Part shown: one piece after another, positions 1 through 8,584 of the stretch
How the letters are laid out: each line of letters begins with the position of its first letter
Numbering within the stretch: the first letter of the stretch is position 1
From: Micromonospora trifolii
GTDB taxonomy: Bacteria > Actinomycetota > Actinomycetes > Mycobacteriales > Micromonosporaceae
DNA: 64,000 nt
Reading direction: 5' to 3'
Assembly: GCF_022229005.1 (NCBI RefSeq)
Contig: NZ_JAKKFD010000002.1
Span: forward strand, 310,001 to 374,000
The notes under the pieces: generated by a model
Databases searched by the model: none
Told to the model about the DNA's origin: nothing
What the model saw: the letters and a program-made list of their open reading frames with translations, nothing else
Translations under genes and position numbers: made by a program

Positions 1-2220
1 GAGACGGCGGCCGGGCTGGAGAACGAGTCGCACGGCGCGCCCGTCGGCGGCGAGACCGAACGTGACGAGACGTTGCAGCACCCGCGCTGCGTCTACCAGA
101 TCCTCAAGCGGCACTTCGCCCGCTACACCCCGGAGATGGTGGAACGGGTCTGCGGCATCCCGCAGGAAAAGTTCCTCGAGCTGGCCCAGGCGTGGACGGA
201 GAACTCCGGCCGGGACCGCACCGGCATGCTCGTCTACTCGGTGGGCTGGACGCAGCACAGCGTCGGCGTGCAGTACATCCGTACCGGCGCGATCATCCAG
301 CTCCTGCTGGGCAACGTGGGCCGCCCGGGTGGTGGGGTGATGGCCCTGCGCGGGCACGCCAGCATCCAGGGGTCCACCGACATCCCGACGCTGTTCAACC
401 TGCTTCCGGGCTACCTGCCGATGCCCCACCACGCCAATCACCCGACCCTGGACGCGTGGGTGGACAGCATCGCCCACCCCGGGCAGAAGGGCTTCTGGGG
501 CAACGCCCGCACCTACGGCGTCAACCTGCTCAAGGCGTACTGGGGTGACGCGGCCACCGCCGACAACGACTACTGCTACGGGTACATGCCGCGGATGACC
601 GGCGACCACGGCACGTACCAGCAGGTGCTCGACATGATCGACGGCAAGATCAAGGGGTACTTCCTGCTCGGGCAGAACCCGGCGGTCGGTTCGGCGCACG
701 GCCGGGCGCAGCGGCTCGGCATGGCCAACCTCGACTGGCTGGTGGTCCGGGACCTGTTCATGATCGAGAGCGCCACGTTCTGGCAGAACGCGCCGGAGAT
801 CGAGACCGGCGAGATCGCGCCCGAGCGGTGCCGCACAGAGGTGTTCTTCCTACCGGCCGCCTCGCACGTGGAGAAGGAGGGCACCTTCACCCAGACGCAG
901 CGGCTGTTGCAGTGGCGGGAGAAGGCCGTCGAGCCGCCAGGCGACGCCCGCTCCGAGCTCTGGTTCTTCTACCACCTCGGTCGCATCATCCGGGAACGGC
1001 TGGCGGCGTCGACGAAGCCGCGCGACCGGGCGCTGCTCGACCTCGCCTGGGACTACCCGACGCACGGCCCGAACGTCGAGCCGAGCGCCGAGGCGGTGCT
1101 GCGCGAGATCAACGGGTACGACGTGGCCACCGGCCGGCCGCTGGCGTCGTTCACGGAGATGAAGGACGACGGCTCCACAGTCGGCGGTTGCTGGATCTAC
1201 ACCGGGGTGTACGCCGACGGCGTCAACCAGGCGGCGCGCCGCAAACCCGGCTCGGAGCAGTCCCTGGTGGCGCCCGAGTGGGGTTGGGCGTGGCCGGCGA
1301 ACCGGCGCATCCTCTACAACCGTGCGTCCGCCGACCCGGACGGCAACCCGTGGAGTGAGCGCAAACGCTACGTCTGGTGGGACGCGGACAAGAGCGAGTG
1401 GACCGGCTACGACGTGCCGGACTTCGAGAAGACGAAACCGCCGTCGTACCGACCGGAGCGCGACGCCTCGGGTGTGGCGGGCATCGCCGGCGACGACCCG
1501 TTCATCCTTCAGGGAGACGGCAAAGGCTGGCTGTACGCGCCCACCGGTGTGCTCGACGGACCGATGCCCACCCACTACGAGCCGGTCGAGTCGCCGGTGC
1601 GCAACCCGCTCTACCGACAGCAGGCCAACCCGACCCGCAAGGTCTACACCCACCCGATCAACACGCTCAACCCGAGCCCGCCACAGGAACACAGCCAGGT
1701 GTTCCCGTACGTGTTCACTGTCAGCCGGCTCACCGAGCACCACACCGCCGGTGGGATGAGCCGGACGGTGTCACCGCTGGCCGAGCTGCAGCCCGAGATG
1801 TTCGTCGAGGTGTCGCCGGAGTTGGCGGCCCTGCGAGGGTTGAGTCACCTGGGCTGGGCCCACCTGGTCACCAGCCGGGCGGCAGTCGAGGCGAAGGTGC
1901 TGGTGACCGACCGCGTGACGCCGCTGCGAGTGGATGGCCGGATCATCCACCAGGTCTGGTTGCCGTACCACTTCGGCTACGAGGGCCTGGTCACCGGCGA
2001 TTCGGCAAACGACCTGTTCGGCATCACCCTCGACCCCAACGTCCTGATTCAGGAGAGCAAGGTCGGCACGTGCGACGTCCGGCCCGGACGGCGCCCCAGA
2101 GGACAGGACCTGGTGGACCTCGTCGTCGACTACCGGCGGCGGTCGGGGAACCTCGTCCACCGCTACCCGCCGATGGTCACTACCGACGTCGCCGACACCA
2201 GCAGCGACCAGGAGGCCTGA
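1..2220 (+). CDS. Formate dehydrogenase catalytic (alpha) subunit, 5' end outside window
   Basis: Molybdopterin enzyme that oxidises formate to CO2 and passes electrons to an iron-sulfur partner. The frame is open from base 1, so this is the C-terminal ~739 residues; the N-terminal Fe4S4 motif and the active-site Cys or Sec lie upstream. Visible are the molybdopterin-oxidoreductase core (GNVGRPGGGVMALRGHASIQG, cut here: GNVGRPGGGVMALRGH at about residues 104-119 of the fragment; later GYFLLGQNPAVGSAHGRAQR) and a C-terminal molydopterin-dinucleotide-binding barrel (TVSRLTEHHTAGGMSR onward). The large FdnG/FdoG-like subunit is about 1000 residues, which fits. The Fe-S subunit starts 3 bases after the stop, so the two are one operon. 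FDH rather than another family member is supported by the downstream FdnH-like and NrfD-like genes and a formate-type carrier. Whether it uses selenocysteine cannot be judged here. Confidence 0.9.
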   Translation, partial: ETAAGLENESHGAPVGGETERDETLQHPRCVYQILKRHFARYTPEMVERVCGIPQEKFLELAQAWTENSGRDRTGMLVYSVGWTQHSVGVQYIRTGAIIQLLLGNVGRPGGGVMALRGHASIQGSTDIPTLFNLLPGYLPMPHHANHPTLDAWVDSIAHPGQKGFWGNARTYGVNLLKAYWGDAATADNDYCYGYMPRMTGDHGTYQQVLDMIDGKIKGYFLLGQNPAVGSAHGRAQRLGMANLDWLVVRDLFMIESATFWQNAPEIETGEIAPERCRTEVFFLPAASHVEKEGTFTQTQRLLQWREKAVEPPGDARSELWFFYHLGRIIRERLAASTKPRDRALLDLAWDYPTHGPNVEPSAEAVLREINGYDVATGRPLASFTEMKDDGSTVGGCWIYTGVYADGVNQAARRKPGSEQSLVAPEWGWAWPANRRILYNRASADPDGNPWSERKRYVWWDADKSEWTGYDVPDFEKTKPPSYRPERDASGVAGIAGDDPFILQGDGKGWLYAPTGVLDGPMPTHYEPVESPVRNPLYRQQANPTRKVYTHPINTLNPSPPQEHSQVFPYVFTVSRLTEHHTAGGMSRTVSPLAELQPEMFVEVSPELAALRGLSHLGWAHLVTSRAAVEAKVLVTDRVTPLRVDGRIIHQVWLPYHFGYEGLVTGDSANDLFGITLDPNVLIQESKVGTCDVRPGRRPRGQDLVDLVVDYRRRSGNLVHRYPPMVTTDVADTSSDQEA

Positions 2221-2223
2221 CCG

Positions 2224-3267
2224 ATGCCCCACGCCAACGCCCTGTACGGGCCGCTGGACCCCGCGCCGGACGCCGGCTACGAGGACCCGCCGCCGCGGAT
2301 GGGGTTCTTCACCGACACCAGCGTCTGCATCGGCTGCAAAGCGTGCGAGGTGGCCTGCAAGGAGTGGAACGGCGTCCCCGAGAGTGGGCTCGACCTGCTG
2401 GGCATGTCGTACGACAACACCGGCGCGTTGACCGCGAACTCGTGGCGGCACGTCGCGTTCGTGGAGCAGCCCCGCTCGGCCGGTTGGGCGACTCCGGCGT
2501 TCGCGGGGGACCCGGACGGGCCGGCGATCAGCCCGGTGACGGCGGCGGCCGGCGCGCGTACCAGCACCGACACCGGAACGGACCCCGGCCTGGAGACCGG
2601 CTCGCCCGCCGCGGCGGCCCGCATGTCGGGCGGCCCGGAGTTTCTGGGGATGCCGGGTGTGCAGCCGCCGGGGAGGGGCTCGGGCGCGGAGGGGCGGACG
2701 GATTTCCGCTGGCTGATGATGTCGGACGTCTGCAAGCACTGCACTCACGCGGCCTGCCTGGATGTCTGCCCGACAGGTTCGCTGTTCCGGACGGAGTTCG
2801 GCACCGTGGTGGTGCAGGAGGACATCTGCAACGGCTGCGGCTACTGCATCTCCGCCTGCCCGTACGGCGTCATCGATCAACGCAAGGACGACGGTCGGGC
2901 GTGGAAGTGCACGCTGTGCTACGACCGGCTCGGGGTGGGGATGACGCCGGCTTGTGCGCAGGCGTGCCCGACGGAGTCGATCCAGTACGGGGAACTGGAC
3001 GAGTTGCGGGAGCGGGCCGCCGCGCGGGTGGCGAAGCTGCATGAGCGGGGTGTGCCGGAGGCGCGGTTGTACGGGCACGACCCGAACGACGGCGTCGGCG
3101 GTGATGGTGCGTTCTTCCTGCTGCTCGACGAGCCGGAGGTGTACGGCCTGCCACCGGACCCGATCGTGACCACCCGCGACCTGCCGGCCATGTGGAAGCG
3201 CGCCGGCCTGGCGGCGATGACGATGGCGGTCGCCACGGCGGTAGCGTTCCTGGGCAGGCGGCGATGA
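2224..3267 (+). CDS. Formate dehydrogenase iron-sulfur (beta) subunit
   Basis: Electron-transfer subunit with four ferredoxin-like cysteine groups: CIGCKACEVAC (C35, C38, C41, C45), CKHCTHAACLDVCP, CNGCGYCISACP and CTLCYDR...CAQACP. This is the FdnH/FdoH/DMSO-reductase-B pattern of four Fe4S4 clusters. A single hydrophobic helix ends the protein (about residues 323-343), as in FdnH, anchoring it to the membrane subunit. Between the first and second cysteine groups (about residues 82-160) lies a Gly/Ala/Pro/Thr-rich stretch longer than in E. coli FdnH, probably a surface loop. ATG start 3 bases after the alpha-subunit stop; the stop overlaps the next gene's start by 4 bases (ATGA). Confidence 0.93.
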   Translation: MPHANALYGPLDPAPDAGYEDPPPRMGFFTDTSVCIGCKACEVACKEWNGVPESGLDLLGMSYDNTGALTANSWRHVAFVEQPRSAGWATPAFAGDPDGPAISPVTAAAGARTSTDTGTDPGLETGSPAAAARMSGGPEFLGMPGVQPPGRGSGAEGRTDFRWLMMSDVCKHCTHAACLDVCPTGSLFRTEFGTVVVQEDICNGCGYCISACPYGVIDQRKDDGRAWKCTLCYDRLGVGMTPACAQACPTESIQYGELDELRERAAARVAKLHERGVPEARLYGHDPNDGVGGDGAFFLLLDEPEVYGLPPDPIVTTRDLPAMWKRAGLAAMTMAVATAVAFLGRRR

Positions 3268-4229
3268 CCCGCGGCGGCGAGCAACTCACGGTGCCGCCGG
3301 CCGACTTCGCCTCCTACTACGGCCGGCCGGTGCTGAAGCCGCCGGTGTGGAAGTACGACATCGCCGGCTACCTGTTCACCGGCGGCCTCGCCGCCGGAGG
3401 TGCGCTGATCGGCGCGGGCGCCCAACTGACCGGACGACCCGGGCTGCGCATGGTGGGCCGTTGGACGGCCCTCGGCGGCGTCGCCGCCAGCACGTACCTG
3501 CTGGTGCACGACCTGGGCAGGCCGACCCGGTTCCATCACATGCTCCGGGTGGCCAAGGTGACCTCGCCGATGTCGGTGGGCACCTGGATCCTCGCCGCGT
3601 TCGGCCCGCTGGCCGGTGTGGCAGCGGTCGCCGAGCTCGCGCCGCTGCTCCCGCAGCACGGTGTGCTGGGCCTCGCCCGTCGGATCGCACCGCCCATCGG
3701 CACCGTCGCCGGCCTGGCCGCCGCGGCCACCGCGCCGGCGCTGGCCACGTACACCGGGGTGCTGCTCGCCGACACTGCGGTGCCGTCCTGGCACGACGCC
3801 TACCCGTCGCTGCCGTTCGTCTTCGCCGGCAGCGCGCTCGCCGCCGCGTCCGGGGTGGGCCTGATCGCGGCACCGGCCGCGGAGACCGCCCCACTGCGAC
3901 GACTCGCCCTGGCCGCCGCGGCCATCGAGTTGGGTGGGGGGCACCGGCTGGAGCGGCAGGGCCTCACCAGCGAGCCCTACACGCACGGCCGCAGTGGCCG
4001 GCTGGTGAAGGCGGGACGCGCCCTGCTCGCCGTGGGCGTGGCCACCGCGCTGGTCAGCCGACGCAGCCGGGTCCTGTCGGCGATCTCCGGCGCCGCCCTC
4101 GTGGCATCGTCGGTCGCCACCCGGTTCGGCGTCTTCGAGGCGGGACGGGTGTCGGCACGCGATCCGAAGTACACGGTCGTGCCACAACGGGAGCGGCTCG
4201 CCGAGAAACAGTCGGCCACCCGGCTCTGA
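3264..4229 (+). CDS. nrfD: NrfD/PsrC-type membrane subunit of formate dehydrogenase
   Basis: Polytopic membrane protein of 321 residues, quinone-reactive subunit of the NrfD/polysulfide-reductase family. Start ATG at 3264 overlaps the Fe-S subunit stop by 4 bases, which also excludes upstream starts. It begins with the family pattern PVLKPPVWKYDIAGYLFTGG (aromatic residues before the first helix) and shows about eight hydrophobic helices; HDLGRPTRFHHMLRVAKVTS is the characteristic region after helix 2 that contacts the Fe-S subunit. Use of NrfD instead of the haem-b FdnI/FdoI subunit means quinone reduction without cytochrome b. Third gene of the operon, followed at once by a strong terminator. 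Confidence 0.9.
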   Translation: MTRGGEQLTVPPADFASYYGRPVLKPPVWKYDIAGYLFTGGLAAGGALIGAGAQLTGRPGLRMVGRWTALGGVAASTYLLVHDLGRPTRFHHMLRVAKVTSPMSVGTWILAAFGPLAGVAAVAELAPLLPQHGVLGLARRIAPPIGTVAGLAAAATAPALATYTGVLLADTAVPSWHDAYPSLPFVFAGSALAAASGVGLIAAPAAETAPLRRLALAAAAIELGGGHRLERQGLTSEPYTHGRSGRLVKAGRALLAVGVATALVSRRSRVLSAISGAALVASSVATRFGVFEAGRVSARDPKYTVVPQRERLAEKQSATRL

Positions 4230-4240
4230 GCGGATCGGCC

Positions 4241-4279
4241 AAACCGAAGGCGCCCCTCCAGGAGGGGCGCCTTCGGTTT
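4241..4279. terminator. Perfect hairpin, bidirectional terminator
   Basis: The arms 4241-4259 and 4261-4279 are exact reverse complements (19 bases), so about 17 pairs can form around a 4-5 base loop. It lies between the convergent nrfD and OFA-carrier genes, beginning 12 bases after the nrfD stop and ending 28 bases from the carrier stop. AAA and TTT flank the stem on the two strands. It should stop transcription from both sides. Confidence 0.9.
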
Positions 4280-4306
4280 CGGCGCAGGAGGTCTGGCCGC
4301 CGCGCG

Positions 4307-5866
4307 TCAGCCGGTGAACAGCTTCGCGGCGGTGATGGCGGTCTGGACGATGCCGTACCCGAGGAGCACTGCGATCAGCAGCCACGACAACCAGAGCCGC
4401 CCGGTCTGGCTACCGACGCGCGGCGGCGCGGGAGGTTGACTGTCCCGCCCGAGAGCGACCGGCTCGGTGACGGTGGCCTTCGCCACGGGCGAGGTCGGGC
4501 CTCGGTTCGGTTCGTGGAACCGCTCGGGCACGGAACGGACCAGCAGGTTCGCGATGAACCCGATGGCGAGGATGCCGACCATGGTGAACAGCGCGGGCCG
4601 GTACGCCGCCGCGGTGAGGGTGCCGGGCTTGCCCTGCGTGTCGAGGATCCCGTTGACGATCAGCGGGCCAGCGATACCCGCTGCCGACCAGGCGGTGAGG
4701 ATCCGGCCGTGGATGGCCCCAACCTGGAAGGTGCCGAACAGGTCACGCAGGTAGGCGGGCATGGTGGCGAAGCCACCGCCGTAGAAGGAGATGATCGCGG
4801 CGGCGATCAGCACGAAGACCGCTGTCGCGGAGTGACCGGCCACGGCGAGCAGCAGGTACAGCACCATGCCGACGCCGAGGTAGACCATGTAGATGGGCTT
4901 GCGGCCGATGAGGTCGGACGTCGTCGACCAGACGAACCGCCCAGCCATGTTGAACAGCGACAGCACTCCCACGAAACCGGCGGCTGCCGTCACCGAGACC
5001 GTGGTGGCGGTCCCGTTGTCCCGGAAGAAGTCCTGGATCATCGGGCTCGCCTGCTCCAGGATGCCGATGCCCGCTGTGACGTTGCAGAACAGCACGATCC
5101 ACAGCAACCAGAACGACCGGGTACGCACCGCGTTCGACGCGGACACGCTCGCCGTCGTCACCAGAGGCCGGGCGGCGACGCTCGCGGGGTCGAACCCGGC
5201 GGGCCGCCAGTCTGGCGCCGGCACCCGGATGTTGAACGGGCCGAACATCATGATCACGAAATAGCCGATGCCGAACGTGACGAAGAGCGCCACGAGGGCA
5301 TGTCCCGACGCGACGGCGGCCGGGTTGTCAGGGTTGTAGCCGGAGTCGTAGAGGGAGAGCAGTTGGCGCGCGAGCGGGCCGGCGACCAGGGCGCCGCCGC
5401 CGAACCCCATGATGGCCAGCCCGGTGGCGAGGCCGGGGCGGTCCGGGAACCACTTGATCAGTGTGGAGACGGGCGAGATGTAGCCGATGCCGAGCCCGAT
5501 ACCGCCGATGACGCCGTACCCGAGGTAGAGCAGCCAGAGCTGTTGGGTCGCGATGCCGAGCGCGCCGACCAGGAACCCGACGGCCCAGAAGCACGCCGAG
5601 ACGAACATCGCCCGGCGCGGCCCGTTCCGCTCCACCCAACGGCCACCCACCGCCGCCGACGAGCCCAGCATGACGATGGCGATACTGAAGATCGCCCCGA
5701 TTGCCGTCTGGCTGACGTCGAAGTGCGCGATGAGGGAGTTCTTGTAGACGCTCGTCGCGTAAACCTGGCCGATGCAGACGTGCACGGCCAGTGCCGCGGT
5801 CGGGATGAGCCAGCGGCTGTATCCCGGGGGAGCGACAGTGTGCCGAGGATCGAAGACCGACAGCAT
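4307..5866 (-). CDS. MFS carrier, oxalate/formate antiporter (OFA) family
   Basis: Twelve-helix major facilitator of 519 residues. OFA-family features are the N-terminal helix with IGQVYATSVY, the long helix-2/3 region followed by GIGLGIGYISPVSTLIKWFPDRPGL (the P-rich IKWFPDRPGLA segment is a family marker) and an extended C-terminal tail with one more hydrophobic helix. Start chosen at ATG 5866 because an AGGAGGT Shine-Dalgarno sits just before it; the open frame upstream lacks a signal. It is convergent with the formate dehydrogenase operon. This suggests supply of formate (or oxalate-derived formate), but the substrate is inferred from context only. Confidence 0.85.
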   Translation of the reverse strand: MLSVFDPRHTVAPPGYSRWLIPTAALAVHVCIGQVYATSVYKNSLIAHFDVSQTAIGAIFSIAIVMLGSSAAVGGRWVERNGPRRAMFVSACFWAVGFLVGALGIATQQLWLLYLGYGVIGGIGLGIGYISPVSTLIKWFPDRPGLATGLAIMGFGGGALVAGPLARQLLSLYDSGYNPDNPAAVASGHALVALFVTFGIGYFVIMMFGPFNIRVPAPDWRPAGFDPASVAARPLVTTASVSASNAVRTRSFWLLWIVLFCNVTAGIGILEQASPMIQDFFRDNGTATTVSVTAAAGFVGVLSLFNMAGRFVWSTTSDLIGRKPIYMVYLGVGMVLYLLLAVAGHSATAVFVLIAAAIISFYGGGFATMPAYLRDLFGTFQVGAIHGRILTAWSAAGIAGPLIVNGILDTQGKPGTLTAAAYRPALFTMVGILAIGFIANLLVRSVPERFHEPNRGPTSPVAKATVTEPVALGRDSQPPAPPRVGSQTGRLWLSWLLIAVLLGYGIVQTAITAAKLFTG

Positions 5867-6268
5867 TCGTCCACACCTCCTGCGGCTGATGGGCCGCGAC
5901 GTTGCCGAGCTGTCCGACCCGGCAGTTGGCCGAGGGGCGCCGCCGCAGTGGCGGCCCGGCGCACGTCTGGCGTCAGCCGTTGACCGGCTTGATCTCACGT
6001 TACGTGGCAATGAGTTCACGTCATGTCGTTACCGGGAAACGCGGAAGCGGGGTACGTCGGCTCGTCAGTGGCGGCGGGGTCGGTGGGTCAGCTCGCACGC
6101 TTTGCTCTGCTTCAACCCACGCACCACTCATGGCCCGAAACCGTTGCGCGGGTTGAAGCAGAGCAAAGGTGGCGGCAGAGAGGGCCCTCGCCGATTCGCC
6201 AGTTCGCTGGTCTGGGCGCAGAGCGGGGACGGGCCAACCGGCCCGCCCCCGCTCTGCTGGCGTACGGC
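5867..6268. other. 402-base intergenic region with one hairpin repeat
   Basis: Lies between the OFA carrier start and the stop of the DHA2 efflux gene, so it should hold the carrier promoter on the minus strand and the 3' end of the efflux transcript. The only clear structure is the inverted repeat at 6101-6167 (listed separately). I see no convincing small gene. Confidence 0.6.
6101..6167. repeat. 23-base imperfect inverted repeat, REP-like hairpin
   Basis: Arm 6101-6123 (TTTGCTCTGCTTCAACCC then ACGCA) pairs with 6145-6167 over 23 positions with a single mismatch, around a 21-base loop. The outer 18 bases are perfect. It has unusually AT-richer arms than its surroundings and no gene inside. 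Possible roles are a terminator for the efflux transcript or a dispersed genomic repeat; from memory, similar CTCTGCTTCAACCC hairpins recur in Micromonospora, which I cannot verify here. Confidence 0.75.
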
Positions 6269-7849
6269 TCAGTGAATGGCGACCTTTGCGGCCGCCTCCT
6301 CCTGGGCGCGTCGTTCGTCCCCGCTGAGGGTGTGCAGCGGCTTCTCCTTGATGAACAGCACGACGATCAGCGCGAGCAGCGCGATCGGCGCGCCAACCAG
6401 GAAGAGGTCCGCGGTGGCGATGCCGTACACGTCCTGCACGATGCGCAGCACCGGCTCGGGCAGGGTGGACAGGTCGGGCACCTCGGCGGAGCCACCGCCG
6501 GCGGTCGCCGCCGGGCCGAGCCGGTCGGTCGTCAGCGAGGTCACCCGACTTGCCAGGACCGCGCCGAGGGCGCTGACTCCGATCGCGCCGCCCATGCTGC
6601 GGAAGAACGTCAGCACGGAGGTGGTGGCACCGAGCTCATGGGCCGGCACGTCGTTCTGCGCGGCGAGCACGAGGTTCTGCATGAGCATGCCGACGCCGAC
6701 GCCGAGCACGGCCATGTAGATCGACAGCACGAGGACGCTGGTGTTGGCGTCGATGGTGCCCAGCAGAAGCATCCCGACGGTCATCACCGCGGCGCCGGCC
6801 ACCAGGTACGCCTTCCACCGGCCGTACTTGGTGATGAGCTGGCCGGCCACCGTCGACGAGACGAGCAGACCGAAGATCATCGGAAGGCTCATCAGGCCTG
6901 CGACGGTGGGTGACTTGCCCAGCGAGATCTGGAAGTACTGGGACAGGAAGACGGTGCCGCCGAACATCGCGACACCGACCAGCACGCTGGCGATGGTGGC
7001 CAGGGAGACAGTGCGGTTGCGGAAGATGCTCAGCGGGACGATCGGCTCCGCCGCCCGCGACTCGACGATCACGGCCAGCGCCAGCAGAACCAGACCGCCG
7101 ATGACCATGACTGCGGTCCAGCCGGAGGCCCAGTCGAACTTGTTGCCCGCCAGCGACGACCAGATCAGCAGCGTGGAGACGCCCGAGGTGATGAGCAGGG
7201 CGCCCAGCCAGTCGATCTTCGCCTTGCGACGGACGACCGGCAGGTGCAGGGTGCGCTGGAGCAGGGCGATGGAGATGACGCTGAACGGAACGCCGATCAG
7301 GAAGCACCACCGCCAACCCAGCCACGACGTGTCGACGAGCAGGCCGCCGATGAGCGGACCGGCGATGGTGCCGACACCAAAGACCGCGCCGAAGATGCCG
7401 GCATAGCGGCCCAGCTCGCGCGGCGGGATCATCGCCGCCATGACGATCGTGGCCAGCGCCGTCATGCCGCCGGCGCCGATGCCCTGGACGACCCGGCTGA
7501 GCAGCAGAACCTCGACGTTCGGCGTGAAGCCCGCAATGAGCGAACCCACCACGAACAGTCCCAGGGACAACTGGATCAGCAGCTTCTTGCTGTACAGGTC
7601 GGCCATCTTGCCCCACAGCGGCACCGTCGCCGTCATGGCGAGCAGTTCGCTGGTGACGATCCACGTGTAGACGGTCTGGCTGCCGTTCAGATCCGCGATG
7701 ATCCGCGGCAGCGCGTTCGCCACCACCGTGGAGGCGAGGATGGACACGAACATGCCGACCATCAGGCCGGAGAGGGCCTGGAGAACCTCCCGACGCGACA
7801 TGCGCGTGCCGACGTCGGCGGTGTCGGCGGGCGGGACGGTGGTGGTCAT
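6269..7849 (-). CDS. MFS drug:H+ antiporter, DHA2 (EmrB/QacA) family
   Basis: Multidrug efflux pump of 526 residues with about 14 membrane helices. Family marks are LPRIIADLNG after helix 1, WGKMADLYSKKLLIQ (motif A of the MFS), SRVVQGIGAGGMTALATIVM in helices 4-5 (antiporter motif C region) and IGGLLVDTSWLGWRWCFLIGVP (typical DHA2 helix 5-6 loop). Start at ATG 7849 has an AGGGAG site just upstream; longer frames have no signal. It follows the TetR gene by 73 bases in the same direction, the usual regulator-pump pairing, so the pump is probably de-repressed by its own substrates. The substrate cannot be predicted. Confidence 0.92.
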   Translation of the reverse strand: MTTTVPPADTADVGTRMSRREVLQALSGLMVGMFVSILASTVVANALPRIIADLNGSQTVYTWIVTSELLAMTATVPLWGKMADLYSKKLLIQLSLGLFVVGSLIAGFTPNVEVLLLSRVVQGIGAGGMTALATIVMAAMIPPRELGRYAGIFGAVFGVGTIAGPLIGGLLVDTSWLGWRWCFLIGVPFSVISIALLQRTLHLPVVRRKAKIDWLGALLITSGVSTLLIWSSLAGNKFDWASGWTAVMVIGGLVLLALAVIVESRAAEPIVPLSIFRNRTVSLATIASVLVGVAMFGGTVFLSQYFQISLGKSPTVAGLMSLPMIFGLLVSSTVAGQLITKYGRWKAYLVAGAAVMTVGMLLLGTIDANTSVLVLSIYMAVLGVGVGMLMQNLVLAAQNDVPAHELGATTSVLTFFRSMGGAIGVSALGAVLASRVTSLTTDRLGPAATAGGGSAEVPDLSTLPEPVLRIVQDVYGIATADLFLVGAPIALLALIVVLFIKEKPLHTLSGDERRAQEEAAAKVAIH

Positions 7850-7922
7850 TGACGCTCCCTTGTCGGGTGTGTGGCGGGGTGGCTGGCCCCGGAGCTGATG
7901 CGGCGGGGCGGGAACGTGCGGG

Positions 7923-8543
7923 TCAGGTGGGGGACGGCGGATCCGGCAGGCCGGCGGCGATCGCGGCGAACGCCTCGTCGACGAACTCGTGCAGGGGCCG
8001 GGCGTCGTCGTCGGCGGCCCAGCGCAGCATCGCGGTGCGGAAGGCGGCACCGGTGACAGCGACGACCAGCGGCGGGTGGCCGTGGTCGAGGCCGACGCCG
8101 AGGCGGGTGGCGACGACAGCGACCATGGCCTGCTCGGTCGCGCTGTTGCCGGCCACCAGCCGGGGCAGCAGCGCGGGGTTCTGGGCGATGACCGTCAGTC
8201 GCAGCCGCCACAACTCCCGGTCGGCCTGGATCGAGTCGATCGACTCGTCGAGGGCGACCCGTACGGCCCGCAATGCCGACACCTGCGCCGGGGCGGCTGC
8301 CAGGCGCGCCACGACCGGGTTGCCGTCGAGCGCCGGATCGTCGGTGAGCGCCTCGTCCTTGCAAGTGAAGTAGTTGAAGAAGGTCCGGGACGAGACGTCG
8401 GCGGCTTCGCTGATCTCCTCCACAGTGACGTGCTCCAGGCCGCGTTCGGCGACCAGCCGCAGCGCGGCGGCGGTCAGCGCGGCACGCGTCTGCGCCTTCT
8501 TGCGGTCGCGACGTCCGGGCGGAGCGTGGTCGGTGTCGGTCAC
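7923..8543 (-). CDS. TetR-family regulator of the adjacent efflux pump
   Basis: 206-residue repressor. The N-terminal helix-turn-helix spans about residues 12-60 (TRAALTAAALRLVAERGLEHVTVEEIS...SSRTFFNYF, the classical TetR pattern ending in FFNYF). The C-terminal ligand domain is variable, as usual. The GTG start at 8543 is preceded, at exactly seven bases, by TAATCT, so the messenger is probably leaderless. An 8-base inverted repeat at 8563-8583 sits between -10 and -35 and overlaps the -35, which suggests autorepression and, through read-through, control of the pump at 6269-7849. Confidence 0.9.
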   Translation of the reverse strand: MTDTDHAPPGRRDRKKAQTRAALTAAALRLVAERGLEHVTVEEISEAADVSSRTFFNYFTCKDEALTDDPALDGNPVVARLAAAPAQVSALRAVRVALDESIDSIQADRELWRLRLTVIAQNPALLPRLVAGNSATEQAMVAVVATRLGVGLDHGHPPLVVAVTGAAFRTAMLRWAADDDARPLHEFVDEAFAAIAAGLPDPPSPT

Positions 8544-8550
8544 GCGGGCG

Positions 8551-8583
8551 AGATTAGGAGCGAACTTGCACAGCCTGCAAGTT
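8551..8583 (-). promoter_or_regulatory. Promoter and palindromic TetR operator
   Basis: On the minus strand TTGCAG (8580-8575) and TAATCT (8556-8551) are separated by 18 bases; the start codon follows TAATCT by 7 bases. AACTTGCA (8563-8570) and TGCAAGTT (8576-8583) are perfect inverted arms around 5 bases and cover the -35 element, a typical repressor site. It abuts the stop codon of the upstream hydrolase gene. Confidence 0.75.
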
Positions 8584-8584
8584 T

